A stretch of DNA of 64,000 nt, taken from positions 1,922,001 to 1,986,000 of the forward strand of contig NZ_PKFQ01000001.1 of the NCBI RefSeq assembly GCF_002939475.1. Direction: 5' to 3'. A model generated the notes under the pieces. It did not search any database. It saw only the letters and a list, made by a program, of their open reading frames with translations, and was not told where the DNA came from. Position numbers and translations under genes: made by a program. Below, piece after piece: positions 56,746 to 64,000 of the stretch. The stretch is from Streptomyces cinnamoneus. Lineage in GTDB: Bacteria; Actinomycetota; Actinomycetes; Streptomycetales; Streptomycetaceae. Positions within the stretch are counted from its first letter, which is position 1. Every line of letters begins with the position of its first letter.

Positions 56746-57543
56746 ATGACCGACACGACCTCCGCCCGGCCCACCCCCGGCGACGCCCTGCGCTTCGCCT
56801 TCGGCACCCTGACGGTGCTGCCGGTGCGGCTGACCCGGTGGGACCGCCCCGCCGCCCGCGGCGGGATGCTCGCGGCCCCCCTGGCCGGGCTCGTCGTGGG
56901 CTTCTGCGCCGCCGCCGTCGGCACGCTGTTCCTGTTGCTGGGCGCCGGTTCGCTGCCGGCCGCCGTGGCCACCGTCGCCGTGCCGGCCGTGCTCACCCGG
57001 GCCCTGCACCTGGACGGGCTGGCCGACGTCGCCGACGGACTGGGCAGCGGCAAGCCCGCCGAGGACGCGCTGCGCGTCATGAAGCGGTCCGACATCGGCC
57101 CGTTCGGCGTCGTCGCCCTCCTGCTGACCCTCCTCGGCCAGGTCGCGGCGCTCGACAGCCTGTACGGCCGGAGCGCGACGGCCGGGGCCCTCGGGGCCAT
57201 CACCGCCGCCCTCGCCGCCCGCTGCGCCCTGACGCTCGCCTCCCGCGCCGGGGTGCCGGCCGCCCGGCCGGAGGGGCTGGGCGCGGCCGTGGCGGGAACG
57301 GTGCCCCTGCCGGCCGCGCTGACCGCCACGGCGCTTTCGGCCGGCGCGGCCGCGGCCGCGGGCGCGCTCCTCGGCCGGTACGGCGCGGTGCACGGCGCGG
57401 TGGCCGTGCTCCTCGCGCTGGGCGCCGGCGAGCTGATGCTGCGTCACTGCCGGCGCAGGTTCGGCGGCGTCACCGGAGACGTCTTCGGCGCCCTGGCCGA
57501 AACCGCCGGCACCGTCGCCCTCCTCGCCCTGACCCTGGGCTGA
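56746..57543 (+). CDS. cobS: Adenosylcobinamide-GDP ribazoletransferase (cobalamin synthase)
   Basis: A 265-residue integral membrane enzyme that joins adenosylcobinamide-GDP and alpha-ribazole to give adenosylcobalamin. Features are the N-terminal RFAFGTLTVLPVRL, the signature RALHLDGLADVADGLGSG near residue 85 (Asp-rich Mg-binding site), MKRSDIGPFGVVALL and FGGVTGDVFGALAET at the C-terminal side. Start ATG at 56746. It completes the nucleotide-loop assembly set with cobU and cobT within 6.5 kb. Confidence 0.95.
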   Translation: MTDTTSARPTPGDALRFAFGTLTVLPVRLTRWDRPAARGGMLAAPLAGLVVGFCAAAVGTLFLLLGAGSLPAAVATVAVPAVLTRALHLDGLADVADGLGSGKPAEDALRVMKRSDIGPFGVVALLLTLLGQVAALDSLYGRSATAGALGAITAALAARCALTLASRAGVPAARPEGLGAAVAGTVPLPAALTATALSAGAAAAAGALLGRYGAVHGAVAVLLALGAGELMLRHCRRRFGGVTGDVFGALAETAGTVALLALTLG

Positions 57544-57687
57544 GCGCCCCGGCGGGGATACGCTCTCGCGTGCCGGACGGCCCGGCCCCGGGCGACGGAT
57601 GCATGACGCATACGATGGCGCAGGGTGCGGCCGGCCCATCACCCCCAGCGGCCGAGGAACTCGACGGAAGTAGGGACACCCACCACC

Positions 57688-59223
57688 GTGACTGCTCTGA
57701 CTCTCAGCACCTCCAGCGCGGCGACGCTGCGCGCGGACGCCGTCGTCGTCGGCGTGGCCAAGGGCCCGAAGGGACCCGTCGTCGCCCCCGGCGGCGAGGC
57801 CGTCGACAACGCCTTCGACGGAAAGCTGGCGACCGTCCTGGAGACCCTCGGCGCCTCCGGCGGCGAGGGCGAGGTGACCAAGCTGCCCGCCGCCGCCGGC
57901 ATCAAGGCGCCGGTCGTGCTGGCGGTCGGCCTCGGCGACCTGCCCGCCGACGGCGACGGCTTCGCCGAGGAGGCGCTGCGCCGCGCCGCGGGCGTCGCCG
58001 CCCGCACGCTGACCGGCACCAAGAAGGCCGCGTTCGCGCTGCCCGTCCCGGACGCGGAGTCCGTCGCGGCCGTCGGCGAGGGCGTCGTCCTCGGCGCGTA
58101 CGCCTTCACGGCCTACCGGGGCACCGCGGGCAAGAGCGGGAAGGGCGCCAAGAACGACAAGTCCGCCCCGCTCGCCGAGGCGACGATCCTGGGCGCCAAG
58201 CCCCGCGACAAGGCGTCCAAGGCCGCCGTCGAGCGGGCCCAGGCCGTGGCCGCCGAGGTCAACCGCGCCCGCGACCTCGTCAACATGCCCTCCAACGACC
58301 TCAACCCCAAGGCCTTCGCCGCCCACACCCAGGCCGCGGCCAAGGAGTTCGGCCTCAAGGTCGAGGTGCTGGACGAGAAGGCGCTGCTCAAGGGCGGCTT
58401 CGGCGGCCTCATGGGCGTCGGCCAGGGCTCGGACAACCCGCCGCGCCTGGTGCGCGTCGCCTACACCCACCCCAAGGCGGCCAAGACCCTGGCCCTGGTC
58501 GGCAAGGGCATCACCTACGACTCGGGCGGCATCTCGCTGAAGCCGGCCGGCCACAACGAGACCATGAAGTGCGACATGGCCGGCGCCGCCGCCGTCCTCG
58601 CCGCCGTCGTGGCCGTCGCCCGGCTCGGCCTGGAGGTCAACGTCACGGGCTGGCTGGCCCTCGCGGAGAACATGCCCTCCGGCAACGCCACCCGTCCGGG
58701 CGACGTGCTGCGCATGTACAGCGGCAAGACCGTCGAGGTGCTCAACACCGACGCCGAGGGCCGGCTGGTCCTGGCCGACGCCCTCACCCGCGCCTCGGAG
58801 GAGAACCCGGACGCGATCGTGGACGTCGCCACCCTCACGGGTGCCATGGTCCTCGCGCTCGGCAACCGCACCTTCGGTGTGATGGCGAACGACGACGCGT
58901 TCCGCACCTCGCTGTACGAGATCGCCGAGGAGGTCGGCGAGCAGGCCTGGCCGATGCCGCTCCCCGCCGACCTGCGTAAGAGCATGGACTCCCCGGTCGC
59001 CGACATGGCCAACATGGGCGAGCGCATGGGCGGCGGCCTGGTCGCCGGCCTCTTCCTCCAGGAGTTCGTGGGCGAGGGCATCACCTGGGCCCACCTGGAC
59101 ATCGCGGGCCCGGCCTTCCACGAGAGCGCCCCGTACGGCTACACCCCCAAGGGCGGCACCGGCTCCGCGGTCCGCACGCTGGTGCGGCTGGCCGAGCGCA
59201 CCGCCGCCGGCGACCTGGGCTGA
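57688..59223 (+). CDS. pepA: Leucyl aminopeptidase (M17)
   Basis: A 511-residue M17 zinc/manganese aminopeptidase that removes N-terminal residues from peptides. The C-terminal catalytic half shows VGKGITYDSGGISLKPAGHN and MKCDMAGAAAV (metal-binding Lys, Asp), NVTGWLALAENMPSGNATRPGD (Asn, Pro), and VLNTDAEGRLVLADAL (Asp-Glu-Gly-Arg), all family hallmarks. The N-terminal about 170 residues form the macrodomain-like hexamer part. The GTG at 57688 is taken as start. Cytosolic; ends before a hairpin terminator. Confidence 0.96.
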   Translation: MTALTLSTSSAATLRADAVVVGVAKGPKGPVVAPGGEAVDNAFDGKLATVLETLGASGGEGEVTKLPAAAGIKAPVVLAVGLGDLPADGDGFAEEALRRAAGVAARTLTGTKKAAFALPVPDAESVAAVGEGVVLGAYAFTAYRGTAGKSGKGAKNDKSAPLAEATILGAKPRDKASKAAVERAQAVAAEVNRARDLVNMPSNDLNPKAFAAHTQAAAKEFGLKVEVLDEKALLKGGFGGLMGVGQGSDNPPRLVRVAYTHPKAAKTLALVGKGITYDSGGISLKPAGHNETMKCDMAGAAAVLAAVVAVARLGLEVNVTGWLALAENMPSGNATRPGDVLRMYSGKTVEVLNTDAEGRLVLADALTRASEENPDAIVDVATLTGAMVLALGNRTFGVMANDDAFRTSLYEIAEEVGEQAWPMPLPADLRKSMDSPVADMANMGERMGGGLVAGLFLQEFVGEGITWAHLDIAGPAFHESAPYGYTPKGGTGSAVRTLVRLAERTAAGDLG

Positions 59224-59233
59224 GGTCGATTCG

Positions 59234-59271
59234 CGCCGTATGGACCGGGGTGCGACCCGGTCCGTACGGCG
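59234..59271 (+). terminator. Terminator after pepA
   Basis: A 16-bp stem with one wobble pair (59234-59249 with 59256-59271) and a six-base loop lies ten bases past the pepA stop. The remaining 246 bases up to lpdA hold no recognisable gene and must contain the lpdA-sucB promoter. Confidence 0.85.
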
Positions 59272-59517
59272 TGCGTTCGCTCTCGACGAAACCTCAACGT
59301 CAACGCGGGCTCCTACGCGCGAGTAACCCTCGAAGGTGACGCATCCGTCGTCCCTCAGCCCGGCCCGGCGTCCCGCCGCCCGTCAACAAGTGCGAAGATG
59401 TTGTCTCGGCAGGACAGGGCCCCCTTAAACACAGGGCCGACCAAAAGCGGCCGAAAGACAGCCGCCGCCCGGTCATCGACGACCGGCTCCGGCGTACCCA
59501 TGCATGGAGGACGTGAC

Positions 59518-60906
59518 GTGGCGAACGACGCCAGCACCGTTTTCGACCTAGTGATCCTCGGAGGCGGTAGCGGCGGTTACGCCGCTGCCCTGCGTGGAGC
59601 GCAGCTGGGTCTCGACGTCGCCCTGATCGAGAAGGACAAGCTGGGCGGCACCTGCCTGCACCGCGGCTGCATCCCCACCAAGGCTCTGCTGCACGCGGGC
59701 GAGGTCGCCGACCAGGCTCGCGAGGCCGAGCAGTTCGGTGTCAAGGCCTCCCTGGAGGGCATCGACATCGCGGGCGTCCACAAGTACAAGGACGACGTGA
59801 TCTCGGGCCTGTACAAGGGTCTGCAGGGCCTGGTCGCCTCGCGCAAGGTCACCTACATCACCGGTGAGGGCCGCCTGTCCTCCCCCACGTCCGTCGACGT
59901 GAACGGTGAGCGCGTCCACGGCCGCCACGTCCTGCTGGCCACCGGCTCCGTGCCGAAGTCGCTGCCGGGCCTGACCATCGACGGCGACCGCGTCATCTCC
60001 TCCGACCACGCCCTGGTCCTGGACCGCGTGCCGAAGTCCGCGATCGTGCTGGGCGGCGGCGTCATCGGCGTCGAGTTCGCCTCCGCGTGGAAGTCCTTCG
60101 GCGTCGACGTCACCATCGTCGAGGCGCTCCCCCACCTCGTCCCGGTCGAGGACGAGAACAGCTCCAAGCTGCTGGAGCGCGCCTTCCGCAAGCGCGGCAT
60201 CAACTTCTCCCTCGGTTCGCGCTTCTCCGGCGTGGAGTACACCGCCGACGGCGTGAAGGTCTCGCTGGAGAACGGCAAGACCTTCGAGGCCGAGCTGCTG
60301 CTCGTGGCCGTCGGCCGCGGCCCGGTCTCCCAGGGCCTGGGCTACGAGGAGGCCGGCGTCGCGATGGACCGCGGCTACGTCCTCGTCGACGAGTACATGC
60401 AGACCAACGTGCCGACCATCTCGGCCGTCGGTGACCTCGTCCCGACCCTCCAGCTCGCGCACGTCGGCTTCGCGGAGGGCATCCTGGTTGCGGAGCGTCT
60501 GGCCGGGCTCAAGCCCGTGCCGGTCGACTACGACGGCGTGCCCCGCGTCACGTACTGCCACCCGGAGGTCGCCTCGGTCGGCATCACCGAGGCGAAGGCC
60601 AAGGAGCTGTACGGCGCCGACAAGGTCGTCGCTCTGAAGTACAACCTCGCCGGCAACGGCAAGAGCAAGATCCTGAAGACCGCGGGCGAGATCAAGCTCG
60701 TCCAGGTGCGGGACGGTGCCGTGGTCGGCGTCCACATGGTCGGCGACCGTATGGGTGAGCAGGTCGGCGAAGCCCAGCTGATCTACAACTGGGAGGCGCT
60801 GCCGGCCGAGGTCGCGCAGCTCATCCACGCGCACCCGACGCAGAACGAGGCTCTCGGTGAGGCCCACCTGGCCCTGGCCGGCAAGCCGCTGCACTCGCAC
60901 GACTAA
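59518..60906 (+). CDS. lpdA: Dihydrolipoamide dehydrogenase (E3)
   Basis: A 462-residue flavoprotein that reoxidises dihydrolipoyl groups of 2-oxoacid dehydrogenase complexes with NAD. It shows the FAD site LVILGGGSGGYAAALRGAQ, the redox disulfide GGTCLHRGCIPTKALLH near residue 42, the NAD site AIVLGGGVIGVEFASAW near 180, the second FAD motif TISAVGDLVPTLQLAHVGFA near 300 and the catalytic His in HAHPTQNEAL at the C terminus. GGAGG lies seven bases before the GTG at 59518. It is followed by the E2 gene after 49 bases. Confidence 0.97.
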   Translation: MANDASTVFDLVILGGGSGGYAAALRGAQLGLDVALIEKDKLGGTCLHRGCIPTKALLHAGEVADQAREAEQFGVKASLEGIDIAGVHKYKDDVISGLYKGLQGLVASRKVTYITGEGRLSSPTSVDVNGERVHGRHVLLATGSVPKSLPGLTIDGDRVISSDHALVLDRVPKSAIVLGGGVIGVEFASAWKSFGVDVTIVEALPHLVPVEDENSSKLLERAFRKRGINFSLGSRFSGVEYTADGVKVSLENGKTFEAELLLVAVGRGPVSQGLGYEEAGVAMDRGYVLVDEYMQTNVPTISAVGDLVPTLQLAHVGFAEGILVAERLAGLKPVPVDYDGVPRVTYCHPEVASVGITEAKAKELYGADKVVALKYNLAGNGKSKILKTAGEIKLVQVRDGAVVGVHMVGDRMGEQVGEAQLIYNWEALPAEVAQLIHAHPTQNEALGEAHLALAGKPLHSHD

Positions 60907-60955
60907 GTCCCGAGCGCACCACCATCCGCACTAACCGTAAGGAGCAACCGCAATC

Positions 60956-62713
60956 ATGGCGGTTTCCGTAACCCTGCCGGCGCTCGGCGAGAGCGTGACC
61001 GAGGGCACCGTCACCCGATGGCTCAAGGCCGAGGGTGAGCGCGTGGAGGCCGACGAGCCGCTGCTCGAGGTCTCCACCGACAAGGTCGACACCGAGATCC
61101 CGGCCCCCGCGGCCGGCATCCTCGCCCACATCAAGGTGGCCGAGGACGAGACGGTCGAGGTCGGCGCCGAGCTCGCCGTCATCGACGACGGCACCGGCGC
61201 CCCGGCCCCGGCTGCGGCTCCGGCCGCCGCCGAGGCCCCCGCCGAGGCCCCCGCGGCCGAGGCCCCCGCGGCCGAGGCCCCCGCTGCTCCGGCTCCGGCC
61301 GCCGAGGCGCCCGCCGCCCCGGCCGGCGGCGCCTCCGGCACCGACGTCGTGCTGCCCGCCCTGGGCGAGTCGGTCACCGAGGGCACCGTCACCCGCTGGC
61401 TGAAGGAGGTCGGCGAGGAGGTCACCGAGGACGAGCCGCTGCTCGAGGTCTCGACCGACAAGGTCGACACCGAGATCCCGGCCCCGGCCTCCGGTGTGCT
61501 GCTCGAGATCCTCGTCGGCGAGGACGACGTCGCCGAGGTCGGCGCCAAGCTGGCCGTGATCGGCGCCGCCGGTGCGGCTCCGGCCGCCGCCGCGCCCGCC
61601 GCCCCGGCCGCCCCCGCCCCCGCCGCCGCCCCGGCTGCTCCGGCTCCGGCCGCTCCGGCTCCGGCCCCCGCCGCCCCGGCCCCGGCCGCCGCCCCGGCTC
61701 CGGCCCCGGCTGCTCCGGCTCCGGCCGCCCCGGCCCCCGCGCCGGTGACCCCGGCCGCCGCTCCGGCCGCCGCCCCGGCGGCTGACGGCGCCTACGTCAC
61801 CCCGCTGGTGCGCAAGCTCGCCGCCGAGTCCGGCGTCGACCTGAGCACCGTCGCGGGCACCGGTGTCGGTGGTCGCATCCGCAAGCAGGACGTCATCGCC
61901 GCCGCCGAGGCCGCCAAGGCCGCGGCTCCGGCTCCGGCCGCCGCCCCGGCCGCCGCGGCCGCCCCGAAGGCCCCGGCCCTCGAGGTCTCCCCGCTGCGCG
62001 GTCAGACGGTCAAGATGCCGCGCATGCGCAAGGTCATCGCCGACAACATGATGAAGGCGCTGCACAGCCAGGCGCAGCTGAGCTCCGTGGTCGAGGTGGA
62101 CATCACCAAGATCATGCGGATGCGCAACAAGGCCAAGGACGCCTTCGCCGCCCGTGAGGGCGTCAAGCTGTCCCCGATGCCGTTCTTCGTCAAGGCCGCC
62201 GTCCAGGCGCTGAAGGCCCACCCGGTCATCAACGCCCGGATCAACGAGGACGAGAACACCATCACCTACTTCGACTCCGAGAACGTCGGCATCGCCGTCG
62301 ACTCGGAGAAGGGCCTGATGACCCCGGTCATCAAGGGTGCGGGTGACCTCAACATCGCGGGCATCGCCAAGAAGACCGCGGAGCTGGCCGGCAAGGTCCG
62401 CACCAGCAAGATCAGCCCGGACGAGATGTCCGGCGCGACCTTCACGATCAGCAACACCGGCTCGCGCGGTGCGCTGTTCGACACGGTCATCGTGCCCCCG
62501 AACCAGGTCGCCATCCTGGGCATCGGTGCCACGGTCAAGCGCCCGGTGGTCGTCGAGACCGCCGAGGGCACGGTCATCGCCGTCCGCGACATGACCTACC
62601 TGACGCTCTCCTACGACCACCGTCTGGTGGACGGCGCCGACGCGGCCCGTTACCTGACCGCGGTCAAGCAGATCCTGGAGGCGGCGGAGTTCGAGACCGA
62701 GATCGGTCTCTGA
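60956..62713 (+). CDS. sucB: Dihydrolipoamide acyltransferase (E2) of 2-oxoglutarate/pyruvate dehydrogenase, two lipoyl domains
   Basis: A 585-residue E2. Two lipoyl domains carry the lipoylated lysines K43 and K169, each in [14 protein letters not shown]; they are separated and followed by Ala/Pro linkers (residues 82-125 and 203-276). A peripheral-subunit-binding domain covers residues 280-315 ([20 protein letters not shown]), and the catalytic domain runs from about 345 to 585, with the active-site motif [15 protein letters not shown]. It forms the core of a multienzyme complex with the upstream E3. No E1 gene lies in the window. In Streptomyces this gene is called SucB, but the same E2 may serve both pyruvate and 2-oxoglutarate dehydrogenases. 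Confidence 0.95.
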   Translation: MAVSVTLPALGESVTEGTVTRWLKAEGERVEADEPLLEVSTDKVDTEIPAPAAGILAHIKVAEDETVEVGAELAVIDDGTGAPAPAAAPAAAEAPAEAPAAEAPAAEAPAAPAPAAEAPAAPAGGASGTDVVLPALGESVTEGTVTRWLKEVGEEVTEDEPLLEVSTDKVDTEIPAPASGVLLEILVGEDDVAEVGAKLAVIGAAGAAPAAAAPAAPAAPAPAAAPAAPAPAAPAPAPAAPAPAAAPAPAPAAPAPAAPAPAPVTPAAAPAAAPAADGAYVTPLVRKLAAESGVDLSTVAGTGVGGRIRKQDVIAAAEAAKAAAPAPAAAPAAAAAPKAPALEVSPLRGQTVKMPRMRKVIADNMMKALHSQAQLSSVVEVDITKIMRMRNKAKDAFAAREGVKLSPMPFFVKAAVQALKAHPVINARINEDENTITYFDSENVGIAVDSEKGLMTPVIKGAGDLNIAGIAKKTAELAGKVRTSKISPDEMSGATFTISNTGSRGALFDTVIVPPNQVAILGIGATVKRPVVVETAEGTVIAVRDMTYLTLSYDHRLVDGADAARYLTAVKQILEAAEFETEIGL

Positions 62714-62744
62714 TCCGCAGGCACTCTGTGCGCGCACAAGGCTG

Positions 62745-62789
62745 AGGGCGCGGCCCCGGTTCGTATCCGTACGACCGGGGCCGCGCCCT
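62745..62789 (+). terminator. Terminator of lpdA-sucB
   Basis: A perfect 16-bp stem (62745-62760 with 62774-62789) with a 13-base loop and a short TT run lies about 30 bases past the sucB stop. Confidence 0.92.
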
Positions 62790-62854
62790 TTGTGCTGCCG
62801 CGATAATGCTGTTCCGCCCACCGACGTGGCGAACCCGCCCGCTGAGGAGCACCC

Positions 62855-63478
62855 ATGGCACCACCCGTCGTCCACTCGCTGCGCGACCAGATCCGCGAGC
62901 ACATCCTGGAGGGGATCGTGAACGGGCGCTGGCAGCCGGGCGAGCGGATCGTGGAGCGGCGGATCGCCGCCGAGCTGCTGGTGAGCCAGACCCCGGTGCG
63001 CGAGGCGCTGCGCGAGCTGGAGTCGCTGCGGCTGATCGAGTCCGCCCCCAACAAGGGCGTCCGGGTCCGGGAGCTGACCGCCGCGGACCTCAAGGAGAGC
63101 TATCCGGTGCGGGCGGGCCTGGAGCAGGTGGCGGCCGAGCTGGCGGCGGACGCGCTGGCGGGGGACGTCTCGGCGCTGGAGGCCGAGGTGGCCGCGCTCC
63201 GGGTGGCCGACCGGGCAGGCGACAGCGAGGCGCAGGCGCGTCACACCGTGGCCTTCCACCGCGCGATCGTCCGGGCCGCGGGCAACGCGGTGCTGCTGCA
63301 CACCTGGGAGTCGCTGGGCATCGAGGTGTGGACGGCGCTGTCCATCCGCTGGCTGAGCCCCCAGCCACGCGCCCACGCCGAGGACCACGCGGAGATCGTC
63401 CGGGCGTTCGAGCGACGGGACCCGAAGATCGGTGAGCTGCTCAGGACGCACGTCCTGAGCTGCGCCCCGCGGGTCTGA
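62855..63478 (+). CDS. GntR-family (FCD subfamily) transcriptional regulator
   Basis: A 207-residue regulator with an N-terminal winged helix (SLRDQIREHILEGIVNGRWQ, SQTPVREALRELESLRLIES) and a C-terminal FCD all-helical effector domain with probable metal-binding His and Asp/Arg residues (ARHTVAFHRAI, HAEDHAEIVRAFERRD). FCD regulators usually sense organic acids or sugars. GAGGAG lies five bases before the ATG. It follows sucB in the same direction behind a terminator and precedes a perfect palindrome that could be its operator. Effector unknown. Confidence 0.93.
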   Translation: MAPPVVHSLRDQIREHILEGIVNGRWQPGERIVERRIAAELLVSQTPVREALRELESLRLIESAPNKGVRVRELTAADLKESYPVRAGLEQVAAELAADALAGDVSALEAEVAALRVADRAGDSEAQARHTVAFHRAIVRAAGNAVLLHTWESLGIEVWTALSIRWLSPQPRAHAEDHAEIVRAFERRDPKIGELLRTHVLSCAPRV

Positions 63479-63580
63479 CCAGGGCTCCGGCGGGCCCGGC
63501 CGAGCGGCCGGCGGCCTCGGCCGACACCCGATCTTCACCCCTCCTCCCTGTTTTCCCCCCGGTTTCTCCTCATCTGGCGT

Positions 63581-63597
63581 TGATCGATCATCGATCA
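63581..63597. promoter_or_regulatory. Perfect 17-bp palindrome between GntR and WYL regulator genes
   Basis: TGATCGAT-C-ATCGATCA is perfectly symmetric and AT-rich in a GC-rich neighbourhood. It lies 103 bases after the gntR stop and about 150 bases upstream of the WYL gene. Odd-length symmetry around one base fits a dimeric regulator operator. Confidence 0.5.
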
Positions 63598-63663
63598 GAG
63601 GCGTATCGTCTCCGCCGGAGCCGTCCGCGCGCCCTGTCCTGTGTCGCGGAACGGCTCAGGGGT

Positions 63664-63722
63664 GACGACAGGACCCCGCGCGTTCATTCGTTGCCCTGAC
63701 TGGCACGCGGGTTCCTGTCGTC
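63664..63722 (+). promoter_or_regulatory. Long inverted repeat upstream of the WYL gene
   Basis: GACGACAGGACCCCGCG (63664-63680) and CGCGGGTTCCTGTCGTC (63706-63722) pair at 16 of 17 positions across a 25-base spacer. It ends 27 bases before the WYL gene start, so it could be an operator pair or a leader hairpin. Confidence 0.5.
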
Positions 63723-63749
63723 GCGCCCCGCTCCCGCATCATGGGGGGC

Positions 63750-64000
63750 ATGCGTGCGGCCCGGTTGATCAAGTTGGTGCTGCTGCTCCAGTCGCGGGCG
63801 TCCACGACGGGCCCGGAGCTGGCGCGGCGGCTGGAGGTCTCGGAGCGCACGGTCGCCCGGGACGTCCTCGCCCTGTCCGAGGCCGGCGTGCCCGTCTACG
63901 CCGATCGCGGCCGGGCCGGCGGCTACCGCCTCGTCGGCGGCTACCGCACCCGCCTCACCGGCCTGGACCGCACCGAGGCCGAAGCCCTCTTCCTCTCCGG
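63750..64000 (+). CDS. WYL/HTH_11-type transcriptional regulator, N-terminal part (cut by window edge)
   Basis: Only 83 codons are inside the window. The protein starts with a winged helix of the DeoR/HTH_11 type ([34 protein letters not shown]) and a wing rich in Gly/Arg ([20 protein letters not shown]), followed by [15 protein letters not shown], which is the usual lead-in to a WYL domain. The ATG at 63750 is taken as start; an ATG at 63741 would add three residues. No strong Shine-Dalgarno sequence is visible. Long inverted repeats in its 5' region suggest autoregulation. Confidence 0.85.
   Translation, partial: MRAARLIKLVLLLQSRASTTGPELARRLEVSERTVARDVLALSEAGVPVYADRGRAGGYRLVGGYRTRLTGLDRTEAEALFLS

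Noticed and set aside
55942..59121. A minus-strand open frame of over 1,000 codons antisense to cobS and pepA
   Set aside because: Only the segment 55942-56679 has protein-like composition and a ribosome binding site; the rest is antisense to clear genes.
61200..61790. Dense GCCCCGGCTCCGGCC-type repeats that look like a tandem-repeat array
   Set aside because: They encode the Ala/Pro linkers of the E2 protein; no direct-repeat/spacer regularity of a CRISPR or satellite.
1..64000. tRNA genes, insertion sequences, prophage or horizontally acquired islands
   Set aside because: No cloverleaf, transposase, integrase, attachment-site repeats or clear drop in GC content was seen; gene order is typical of the Streptomyces core.

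Overview
This window is chromosomal DNA of a very GC-rich actinomycete, almost certainly Streptomyces or a close relative. The evidence is strong third-position G/C codon bias, many GTG/TTG starts, perfect GC-rich hairpins between converging genes, fused actinobacterial enzymes (TrpE-TrpG, cysteine desulfurase-TusA, metallo-beta-lactamase-like-CobU), a bcc-aa3 cytochrome supercomplex, and gene order that I recognise from the conserved core arm of Streptomyces chromosomes (bfr-bfd-DAHP synthase-anthranilate synthase-pfkA-macRS-glkA through qcr/cta, nadA, pspA, cob, pepA, lpdA-sucB). I see no tRNA, rRNA, IS element, prophage or CRISPR. The window is cut at both ends inside genes: a molybdopterin oxidoreductase on the left and a WYL-type regulator on the right.

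1-12.6 kb: iron storage and release (bfr, bfd with an iron box), entry and branch enzymes of aromatic/tryptophan biosynthesis (class II DAHP synthase; trpEG with a Trp-codon leader peptide and attenuator hairpin), phosphofructokinase, the MacRS-type two-component system, phospholipid acyltransferase, esterase, an EEP hydrolase and ROK glucokinase. 12.6-25.5 kb: an ArsA-like ATPase and SRPBCC protein, a phosphoesterase, long-chain acyl-CoA ligase, PimB-type mannosyltransferase and a GT87-like membrane glycosyltransferase, a lipoprotein metallopeptidase, two paralogous secreted NlpC/P60 hydrolases, and a NYN-domain coiled-coil protein.

25.5-41.6 kb: a rhomboid protease coupled to a lone RAM-domain protein, a SufS-like class V aminotransferase behind a SAM-IV riboswitch, trpD, then the respiratory block: ctaE-qcrCAB and ctaCDF operons, both on the minus strand, encoding the bcc-aa3 supercomplex, separated by a receiver-like gene and an L,D-transpeptidase. 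A desulfurase-TusA fusion and adenosine kinase follow. 41.7-50.9 kb: secreted/hypothetical proteins, an A-type Fe-S carrier diverging from quinolinate synthase nadA (itself an Fe-S enzyme) across an intergenic region rich in palindromes, a NarL-type two-component pair beside pspA-pspAA, a DUF3043 protein and a methyltransferase.

51-64 kb: three scattered cobalamin nucleotide-loop genes (cobU fusion, cobT, cobS) enclosing an aminoacyl-phosphatidylglycerol synthase-like gene and its rhomboid-like partner; leucyl aminopeptidase; the E3-E2 pair of a 2-oxoacid dehydrogenase (lpdA-sucB); and GntR and WYL regulators. The most informative regulatory elements are the SAM-IV riboswitch, the trp attenuator, the bfd iron box and the nadA twin palindromes. 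No wholly new multi-gene system was evident; the open questions are mostly in regulation and in altered active sites of known folds.
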